25,760 bases of DNA, taken from NCBI GenBank assembly GCA_036558305.1, contig DATBFX010000175.1, positions 1 through 25,760 on the forward strand, read 5' to 3'. The position numbers were made by a program, and so were the translations under genes. Numbering within the stretch: position 1 is the first letter of the stretch; the number at the start of each line of letters is the position of its first letter. The notes beneath the pieces are model-generated. The model saw nothing but the letters and a program-made list of their open reading frames with translations, searched no databases and was not told the DNA's origin. Shown one piece after another: positions 15,031 through 21,139 of this stretch. Source of the stretch: DATBFX01 sp036558305 (GTDB lineage Bacteria; Chloroflexota; Chloroflexia; Thermomicrobiales; UBA6265).

Positions 15031-17043
15031 TCACCGGGCGACCGGGTCGACCTCGACGATCCGACGCAACTCGACGATCTGGTCGCGGAGTAGCGCGGCC
15101 TTTTCGAATTCCAGGTCTCGCGCCGCGGTTTTCATCTGCGATTCGAGATCCTTAATCAATCTCGCGAGCTCGTCCTTCGGCATCTCGGCGATGATGCCGG
15201 TCTTGGCGGTTCCGGTCGCGCGGTACTCGCTCTGCTCCTCGGCCACGGCGCGCACGCGATCGGTGAGATCCTTGATCTCCTTGACGATTCCGCGCGGCTG
15301 GATGCCGTGCTGCTCGTTGTGGGCGATCTGGATGGCACGGCGCCGGTAGGTCTCGTCGATGGCGGCCTTCATCGAGCGCGTCATGGTGTCCGCGTACATG
15401 ATGACCTGGCCGTCGACGTGCCGGGCGGCGCGGCCGATCGTCTGGATGAGGGAGCCCTCGGAGCGGAGGTAGCCCTCCTTGTCCGCGTCGAGGATGGCGA
15501 CCAGCGACACCTCGGGGAGATCGAGACCTTCCCGCAGCAAGTTGATCCCGACGACGACGTCGTAGATGCCCAGACGCAAATCGCGCAGGATCTCGACCCG
15601 TTCCAGGGTCTCGATTTCGCTGTGGAGGTAGTGGGTGCGGACACCCATCTCCTTCAGATAGTCGGAGAGGTCTTCGGCCATCCGCTTGGTCAGGGTCGTC
15701 ACCAGGACGCGCTCGCCACGACCGATCCGCAGGTTGACCTCGTGCAGGAGGTCGTCGATCTGGCCCTTGGTGGGACGGACGGAGATGGCCGGGTCGATCA
15801 GCCCGGTCGGGCGAATCACCTGCTCGACGACGCGCTCGGCGTGCTCCTGCTCGTAGGGGCCGGGCGTGGCGGAGACGAAGATCACTTGATCGAGCATGCG
15901 CTCGAACTCGCCGAAGGTGAGCGGACGGTTCTCGCGGGCGGACGGCAAGCGAAAACCGTGCTCGACGAGGACGTCCTTGCGCGAGCGGTCGCCGGCGAAC
16001 ATGCCGCGGACTTGCGGGATCGAAATGTGCGATTCGTCGATGAACATCAGGAAGTCGTCGGGGAAGTAGTCCATCAAGGTCGACGGTTGCTCGCCGGGCC
16101 GGCGCCGCGAGAGGTGCATGGAGTAGTTTTCGATGCCGGAGCAGTATCCCGCTTCCTGCATCATCTCCAGGTCGTACATCGTGCGCTGGCGCAGGCGCGC
16201 CGCCTCGAGGACTTTCCCCTCGGCTTCCAACTCCCGCAACCGCTCCTCGAGCTCCTGCTGGATGTCGCGGATGGCGACCTGGAGTTTGTCGGAGGTCGTG
16301 ACGAAGTGTTTGGCGGGGAAGATGTCGGTTTCCAGGCGCTCGACCAGGAGTTCTCCGGTCAGGGGATCGACCTCGACGATCCGTTCGACCTCGTCGCCGA
16401 AGAACTCGACGCGGACGGCGATCTCCTCGTAAGCCGGGAAGATTTCGAGGGTGTCGCCGCGAACGCGGAACGTGCCGCGCGTCAAGGTCATGTCGTTGCG
16501 GTCGTATTGGATGTCGATCAATTGCCGGACGACCTTGTCCCGCCGGGTGGCGGCGCCGCGTCGCAGCATCACGACCGTGTTCTGGTACTCCTCCGGCGAG
16601 CCGAGACCGTAGATGCAGGAGACCGACGCCACGATCAGGGTATCGCGCCGGGTCAGGAGGGCGCGGGTCGCGGCGTGGCGCAACTTGTCGATTTCGTCGT
16701 TGATGTCCGCGTCTTTCTCGATGAAGGTGTCGGTGCGCGGCACGTAGGCTTCGGGTTGGTAGTAGTCGTAGTAGGAGACGAAGTACTCGACCGCGTTGTT
16801 CGGAAAGAACTCTTTGAATTCGGCGTAGAGTTGGGCCGCCAGCGTTTTGTTGTGGGCGAGGACCAGCGTCGGCCGGTTCACGTGCTCGACGATGTTGGCC
16901 ATCGTGAAGGTCTTGCCGGAGCCGGTGACCCCGAGCAGCGTTTGCCGCTTGAGGGCGCTGTTGAGACCATCGACGAGTTCGTCGATGGCTTTCGGTTGGT
17001 CGCCGGTTGGACGCAGTTCGGACACGATCTTGAAGTCAGGCAT
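15031..17043 (-). CDS. uvrB: UvrABC excision nuclease subunit B
   Basis: 670 residues from ATG 17043, preceded by AGAGGTG; a GTG two codons upstream overlaps that site and is less likely. Walker A GVTGSGKT lies at about 38-45, and the damage-probing beta-hairpin region YYDYYQPEAYVPRTDTFIEKD near 91-113. Helicase motifs include DESHISIPQ, FVSATPGPYE, TLTKRMAEDL and QTIGRAARH. A C-terminal UVR domain (DLESQMKTAARDLEFEKAALLRDQI) contacts UvrC. It verifies lesions and loads the incision nuclease in nucleotide excision repair. It is the first gene of the long minus-strand cluster. Confidence 0.98.
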   Translation of the reverse strand: MPDFKIVSELRPTGDQPKAIDELVDGLNSALKRQTLLGVTGSGKTFTMANIVEHVNRPTLVLAHNKTLAAQLYAEFKEFFPNNAVEYFVSYYDYYQPEAYVPRTDTFIEKDADINDEIDKLRHAATRALLTRRDTLIVASVSCIYGLGSPEEYQNTVVMLRRGAATRRDKVVRQLIDIQYDRNDMTLTRGTFRVRGDTLEIFPAYEEIAVRVEFFGDEVERIVEVDPLTGELLVERLETDIFPAKHFVTTSDKLQVAIRDIQQELEERLRELEAEGKVLEAARLRQRTMYDLEMMQEAGYCSGIENYSMHLSRRRPGEQPSTLMDYFPDDFLMFIDESHISIPQVRGMFAGDRSRKDVLVEHGFRLPSARENRPLTFGEFERMLDQVIFVSATPGPYEQEHAERVVEQVIRPTGLIDPAISVRPTKGQIDDLLHEVNLRIGRGERVLVTTLTKRMAEDLSDYLKEMGVRTHYLHSEIETLERVEILRDLRLGIYDVVVGINLLREGLDLPEVSLVAILDADKEGYLRSEGSLIQTIGRAARHVDGQVIMYADTMTRSMKAAIDETYRRRAIQIAHNEQHGIQPRGIVKEIKDLTDRVRAVAEEQSEYRATGTAKTGIIAEMPKDELARLIKDLESQMKTAARDLEFEKAALLRDQIVELRRIVEVDPVAR

Positions 17044-17063
17044 AGACACCTCTGGGAGCGATG

Positions 17064-17083
17064 ACGCCCGCGGGAGCGGGCGT
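17064..17083 (-). promoter_or_regulatory. Stem-loop in the uvrB leader
   Basis: A perfect 8-bp stem (17064-17071 with 17076-17083) with a 4-nt loop lies between the predicted transcription start and the uvrB ribosome-binding site. No T-run follows, so it is not an ordinary terminator. In RNA it would form a stable GC hairpin about 10 nt upstream of the Shine-Dalgarno and could modulate translation or mRNA stability. Confidence 0.4.
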
Positions 17084-17095
17084 GAGGAACAGCTA

Positions 17096-17125
17096 AGTAT
17101 AACCGGGGACGCGGGTGACAGTCAC
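17096..17125 (-). promoter_or_regulatory. uvrB promoter with a GTGAC-N-GTCAC palindrome at the -35
   Basis: On the minus strand GTGACT (17125-17120) and TATACT (17101-17096) are separated by 18 bp. The -35 shares TGAC with the consensus and the -10 matches five of six bases. The -35 falls inside the 11-bp palindrome GTGACAGTCAC (17115-17125), a possible operator. It does not resemble the Gram-positive LexA box (CGAAC-N4-GTTCG). Confidence 0.55.
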
Positions 17126-17155
17126 GACCTTGGGCTCTGCAGAACGCAATCTCTC

Positions 17156-17617
17156 CTAACGAATTCGATAGAAATCGGCCTCGGGGCCGCCGGGCGCGAT
17201 CACGTCGTCGATGTGCCGTATGGCCCAGCGCTGACCGGCGAAGAGGAGGCGGCCGGTCGCTTCGTCGCGTTCGCACCAGGCAAAATCCGAATACTCCTCG
17301 CCCATCATCACGCGGGAGTTGCTGGGAGCGGGAAAAGCGAAGACGGGAGCGAGAATCAGGGTGTCGGTGTGGTGGTCGTAGAACTGGTTGACGTAATCGG
17401 CGGAGTAGGCGTCGGTCACGGCGATGCCGGTTCGCGTCCGCACGGCGCGTTCGGCGGCGTCGACCGCCGACTCGTCGCCCTCGATGGTGCCGTGGACACC
17501 TTGCCAGGTGCCGGCCAGCGACACGTCGGCGCGCCGCCGCAACAACAGGAATTGGGCGCGGCCGTTGAGGCGGCGGAAGACGTAGGCGTCGACGATGTCG
17601 GCGGCGATGCGTGGCAC
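17156..17617 (-). CDS. Nudix-fold protein with a degenerate Nudix box
   Basis: 153 residues from a GTG at 17617, chosen because TGGAG lies 6 nt upstream and homology-like sequence begins there. LLLRRRADVSLAGTWQGVHGTIEGDES and the later YSADYVNQFYDHHTD and EEYSDFAWCERDEA segments match NudB/dATP-pyrophosphatase-like Nudix proteins. In the box Gx5Ex7REUxEExGU, Gly43, Glu49, Arg57 and Gly64 are kept. The three catalytic glutamates are replaced: position 58 is Ala, 61 is Thr and 62 is Arg. Hydrolysis at the standard site is therefore unlikely; a binding role or decay is possible. It lies 107 bp upstream of uvrB, in front of the uvrB promoter. Confidence 0.78.
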   Translation of the reverse strand: MPRIAADIVDAYVFRRLNGRAQFLLLRRRADVSLAGTWQGVHGTIEGDESAVDAAERAVRTRTGIAVTDAYSADYVNQFYDHHTDTLILAPVFAFPAPSNSRVMMGEEYSDFAWCERDEATGRLLFAGQRWAIRHIDDVIAPGGPEADFYRIR

Positions 17618-17947
17618 GAGGCGCTCCAGCCCTCTAGGTCGCCCAGGCGACCGGTCGATCCGTCGGGGTCGAAATCGATTCTGGCGGGCGGATCGGGACG
17701 GGTTCGCACGTCGCGGCATTCCAGCCTGGGCCGCGACCGGGAAGGGCGGGATTCTACCGCAAAATCGGATTGCGGATAACCGTCGTTGTGCGAACGACGC
17801 CGAGTGCGAGGGGGCGTGGCAACGCGACATAACGAATCGAGCGCGACGCACGTCCCGCGATGCTCCGCCCCGCTATACTGGCGGCGCCGCCCAGCGCCCC
17901 CGATTTGTCTGGGCGCCGTCCGATGCCGGTCGAGAGCGTGGGACCTC
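17618..17947. other. 330-bp intergenic region between divergent genes
   Basis: This is the control region between the Nudix gene (minus) and the synthase-like fusion (plus). The minus frame remains open to 17851, but that stretch is Arg/Pro/Ser-rich low-complexity reading without recognisable domains, and the ribosome-binding site is at 17617. The only element I can point to is a plus-strand TATACT at 17874-17879. No convincing RNA gene or repeat is seen. Confidence 0.6.
17874..17879 (+). promoter_or_regulatory. Candidate -10 element for the synthase-like/pgeF/yggS unit
   Basis: TATACT in the context GCTATACTGGCGGCG lies 68 bp upstream of the ATG at 17948. No good -35 is visible 16-18 bp upstream. 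A nearly identical block (GCTATACTCGGCG) precedes the small membrane protein gene at 25051, which supports a genuine promoter element. Confidence 0.4.
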
Positions 17948-19582
17948 ATGGCCGAACCGATCGCCGATTCCCGAACGATGGCCGCGACCGTTGACGCATC
18001 GGTCGCGCGGTCCTCCGTCGCCGCAACGATCAGCCGGCCCGGCATGCGACTGCTGAGCCCGTTGGTGTTCTTCGGCGGACTCACCAGCATCGGTATCGAG
18101 CTCGCCGCGTCCCGGCTGCTGGCGCCCTATTTCGGCAACTCGACGTTTATCTGGGCGAACCTGATCGGTCTCACGCTGACCTACCTGGCGATCGGCTACT
18201 ACGTGGGCGGCCGCGTTGCCGACCGTCGCCCCGAGCCGTGGCTCCTTTATGTCGTGACGGCGATCGCGGCTTTCGCGGCGGGCGTCATCCCGTTCGTCTC
18301 GCGGCCGATTCTCGAGACGTCGTTGAGCGCGTTCGACCGGTTGGCGGTCGGCGCCTTCTACGGGTCGCTGGTCGGGGTGATTCTGTTGTTTGCGGTGCCG
18401 GTGACCCTGCTCGGGTTCGTGACGCCGTTCGCGATCCGGCTGCGCCTGGCCAACGTCGACGAGGCCGGCAACACGGCCGGGCGGATCTACGCGCTCTCGA
18501 CCATCGGCTCGATTGCCGGTAGCTTCCTCCCGGTCATCGTGTTGATACCGACGATTGGGACCGCGAAGACCTTTCTGACCCTGTCGCTCGCCTTGCTTGC
18601 GCTGTCGATCGCGGCCCTGATCGACGCGCGAGCGTTGGGATGGGCGGGCCTCGCCGGGCTTCTGGCGGTCGCCCTGCTCGTCGTCGGTGCCACGAAGGCG
18701 GACGCACGCATCAAACCGCCGTACCGGGGGGAGTTGGTCGAAGAGGCGGAGTCCGAGTACAACTACATCCAGGTGCTCAAGGAGGGTGACCGCTATCTGC
18801 TGGCCCTGAACGAGGGGCACGCGATCCATTCGATCTACGATCCCAATAGCCTCCTCACCGGCGGACCGTGGGACTATTTCATGGTCGGGCCGCTGTTCAA
18901 TGCGCAAGCGGACACGACGGCGGTCAAGAATGCCCTGTTCATCGGTTTGGCCGGCGGCACGGCGGCTCGCCAGTCCGCGGCGGCGTACCCGGGCGTGAGG
19001 ATCGACGGCGTCGAGATCGATCCGGAAATCGTGCGGCTGGCCAAGAAATACTTCGCGCTCGACCGGCCGGATGTCAATATCGTCGTCGACGACGGTCGCT
19101 ACTTCCTCCGCCGGACCGATCGCCACTACGACTTAATCGGCATCGACGCCTACCGGCAGCCCTACATTCCGTTCCAGTTGACCACTAAGGAGTTCTTCCA
19201 GGAGGTTTCCGCTCATCTGTCGCCGGACGGCACGGTGGTCGTGAACGTCGGGCGTGCCGGCACGGACTACCGCCTGGTCGACGTGATCGCTTCGACGATG
19301 CGCGCCGTCTTTCCGGACGTCTACGAAATCGACGTCAGTGGTTATGACAACACGATGGTGATCGGCACGAAGCAGGCATCCGCTTTGGGCAACTTCGGAC
19401 ACAATGCAGCCGCCCTCTCCGCCGATTCGGTGTTGCGAACCGTGGCGGATTGGAGTCTGGCCGGTGGCAACATGCGCGAGGTGCCGCCGGGCGGGACGGT
19501 GTTTAGCGACGACCTGGCACCGGTCGAATGGGTCGTCGATCAGATGATCGTCGACGCCGCACGAAAGGGCGAAGATCCTTGA
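17948..19582 (+). CDS. Membrane protein fused to a spermidine synthase-like domain
   Basis: 544 residues from ATG 17948. Residues 36-245 hold about seven hydrophobic helices resembling half an MFS transporter (FFGGLTSIGIELAASRLLAPYFG is typical of these fusions). The C-terminal part is a Rossmann spermidine-synthase/methyltransferase fold: GLAGGTA (333-339), VEIDPE (355-360) with the ribose-binding Glu, DDGRYF (381-386) and YDLIGID (394-400). The aminopropyltransferase motif with two aspartates (D-x-x-D-P) reads DAYRQPYIPF here, so the second Asp is missing and polyamine synthesis is doubtful. Similar fusions are common in Chloroflexota and other bacteria with no proven activity. It overlaps pgeF by 4 nt. 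Confidence 0.88.
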   Translation: MAEPIADSRTMAATVDASVARSSVAATISRPGMRLLSPLVFFGGLTSIGIELAASRLLAPYFGNSTFIWANLIGLTLTYLAIGYYVGGRVADRRPEPWLLYVVTAIAAFAAGVIPFVSRPILETSLSAFDRLAVGAFYGSLVGVILLFAVPVTLLGFVTPFAIRLRLANVDEAGNTAGRIYALSTIGSIAGSFLPVIVLIPTIGTAKTFLTLSLALLALSIAALIDARALGWAGLAGLLAVALLVVGATKADARIKPPYRGELVEEAESEYNYIQVLKEGDRYLLALNEGHAIHSIYDPNSLLTGGPWDYFMVGPLFNAQADTTAVKNALFIGLAGGTAARQSAAAYPGVRIDGVEIDPEIVRLAKKYFALDRPDVNIVVDDGRYFLRRTDRHYDLIGIDAYRQPYIPFQLTTKEFFQEVSAHLSPDGTVVVNVGRAGTDYRLVDVIASTMRAVFPDVYEIDVSGYDNTMVIGTKQASALGNFGHNAAALSADSVLRTVADWSLAGGNMREVPPGGTVFSDDLAPVEWVVDQMIVDAARKGEDP

Positions 19583-20418
19583 GCGTCACCATCCAGACGG
19601 CCGTAGTCGAGCGGCAGTCGCCCCCGGTTTCGACGCTGCCGGTTCTGCGAAGCCGACTCTTGTCGCAGTTGCCGGGTGTGATTCACGGCGTCACCCGGAG
19701 AGTCGTTGGGTTGGGTGCGGCAGACGGCAACGTCGGGTTTGGGTCGCCTCGCGACCGAGACGACGCCTGGCGCATGCGGCAACACTGGTGCGCCTCGGTC
19801 GGGATTGACGCGGAACGGCTCGTCACGGTCCACCAGGTTCACGGGACGGGCGTCGCCGTCGCCACGCGCGACGCCGCCGGGTGTGGTGGCACCGTGGGGT
19901 CCGCGCCACTCGCGAATGCCGATGCCATCGTGACGCCGGACCGGGGCGTGGCCCTGATGACCCTCCATGCCGACTGTTTGCCGATCCTGCTGTGCGACCC
20001 GGCGGTACCGGTCGTCGCGGCCGTCCACGCCGGATGGCGAGGAACGGTCGCGGGTGTCGCCGAACGCGTCATGGCGGCACTGTGCGACGATTTCGGTGCC
20101 GAGTCGGATCGAACAATCGCGTATCTCGGACCGGCGAATCGATGCTGTTGCTACGAAGTCGGCGACGAGGTCGTCGCCGCCTGGCTCGAGTTCGATCCCG
20201 GCGACAAGGCCCGCGCGCTCGCACGCGTGGGCGATCGCTGGCACTTCGACGTGGTCGTCGCGAATCGTTGGAGTCTGGTGCGGCGGGGCGTGCGGCCGGG
20301 GAACGTCGAGACGAGCGAGATCTGCACGCAATGCCGGGCGGACCAGTGGTTTTCGCATCGCGCCCAGGGTCCATCGACCGGCAGGTTCGGCGCGGTCATC
20401 GCCTTGCAGGAGCGATGA
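19579..20418 (+). CDS. pgeF: Peptidoglycan editing factor PgeF (YfiH/YlmD, Cu-oxidase_4 family)
   Basis: 279 residues if started at TTG 19579, which overlaps the stop of the preceding gene (TTGA). The frame is open to 19528, but that part duplicates the upstream gene in another frame. The zinc triad is visible: His88 in HQVHG, Cys133 in HADCLP and His150 in VHAGWRG. E. coli YfiH prevents L-Ser incorporation in the peptidoglycan stem peptide; older annotations call this family laccase-like polyphenol oxidase. GETSEICTQC-like spacing near the end (TSEICTQCRADQWFSHRA) is also a family signature. The pgeF-yggS neighbourhood is widely conserved. Confidence 0.93.
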   Translation: MSVTIQTAVVERQSPPVSTLPVLRSRLLSQLPGVIHGVTRRVVGLGAADGNVGFGSPRDRDDAWRMRQHWCASVGIDAERLVTVHQVHGTGVAVATRDAAGCGGTVGSAPLANADAIVTPDRGVALMTLHADCLPILLCDPAVPVVAAVHAGWRGTVAGVAERVMAALCDDFGAESDRTIAYLGPANRCCCYEVGDEVVAAWLEFDPGDKARALARVGDRWHFDVVVANRWSLVRRGVRPGNVETSEICTQCRADQWFSHRAQGPSTGRFGAVIALQER

Positions 20419-21122
20419 GGTTGTGCCAGGCGATGACCTACGAGGAGCTACGGACCCGGATCGAGCGAGTGCGCGACGAGGTGAGGGAGGCGGCGATCCG
20501 GTCGGGGCGGGACCCGGAATCGGTCACGATCGTCGCGGTTTCGAAGACCGTCGACCGCATCGCGGTCGATCGTGCCCACGCGCTCGGTCTCCGGCATTTC
20601 GGCGAGAATCGGGTGCAGGATGCCCGCGCCAAATTCGCGCCGCCGCTGCCCGCGGAGACGGTGCTTCACCTGATCGGGCAACTTCAGACCAACAAGGCCG
20701 CAGTTGCCGCCCGCCTGTTCGATCTCATCGAGTCCGTCGACCGGCCGTCGCTGATCGACGAGCTCGAACGTCAGGGCGCCAAACTTGATCGGTCCCTTTC
20801 GGTGCTCCTCCAAATCAACGTCGCGGGCGAGGAACAGAAGGCGGGTTGCGCGCCGGCCGAGGTGCGCGACCTTGTTGCGCGAATCGAAGAATGCGGTCAT
20901 CTGGGGTTGCGCGGCTTGATGACCATGGCGCCGCTTGTCGTCGATCCCGAGGAGACGCGTCCGGTCTTTCGGCGATTGCGGGAATTGCGGGATGAGCTGT
21001 GCGCTTCGGTACCGAGTCGAGATCTTCCGGTGCTCTCAATGGGGATGACCAACGACTTCCCGATCGCGATCGAGGAAGGAGCGACCCACATCCGCGTCGG
21101 TCGGGCGATATTCGGGGGGTAG
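20415..21122 (+). CDS. yggS: YggS/PROSC-family PLP-binding homeostasis protein
   Basis: 235 residues from ATG 20415 (overlapping the pgeF stop as ATGA, with AGGAG just upstream); Met7 (20433) is an alternative. PLP would bind Lys44 in IVAVSKT. Family motifs FGENRVQDA, HLIGQLQTNK, LLQINVAGEEQK, GLMTMAP and LSMGMTNDFPIAI plus HIRVGRAIFG are all present. It is a single-domain TIM barrel that buffers free pyridoxal phosphate. The longer open frame starting at 19881 is only a shadow of pgeF. Confidence 0.96.
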   Translation: MRLCQAMTYEELRTRIERVRDEVREAAIRSGRDPESVTIVAVSKTVDRIAVDRAHALGLRHFGENRVQDARAKFAPPLPAETVLHLIGQLQTNKAAVAARLFDLIESVDRPSLIDELERQGAKLDRSLSVLLQINVAGEEQKAGCAPAEVRDLVARIEECGHLGLRGLMTMAPLVVDPEETRPVFRRLRELRDELCASVPSRDLPVLSMGMTNDFPIAIEEGATHIRVGRAIFGG

Positions 21123-21139
21123 CTCGGTCCGCGTTCGGG

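Noticed and set aside
17618..17851. N-terminal extension of the Nudix protein.
   Set aside because: Low-complexity Arg/Ser/Pro reading without homology; a ribosome-binding site is located right before GTG 17617.
17873..19126. 417-codon minus-strand frame opposite the synthase-like fusion.
   Set aside because: Extremely Arg/Asp/Gln-rich shadow translation; the plus strand encodes clear transmembrane helices and a Rossmann core.
19881..20414. N-terminal extension of the yggS frame.
   Set aside because: Shadow of pgeF in another frame; yggS homology begins at 20415.
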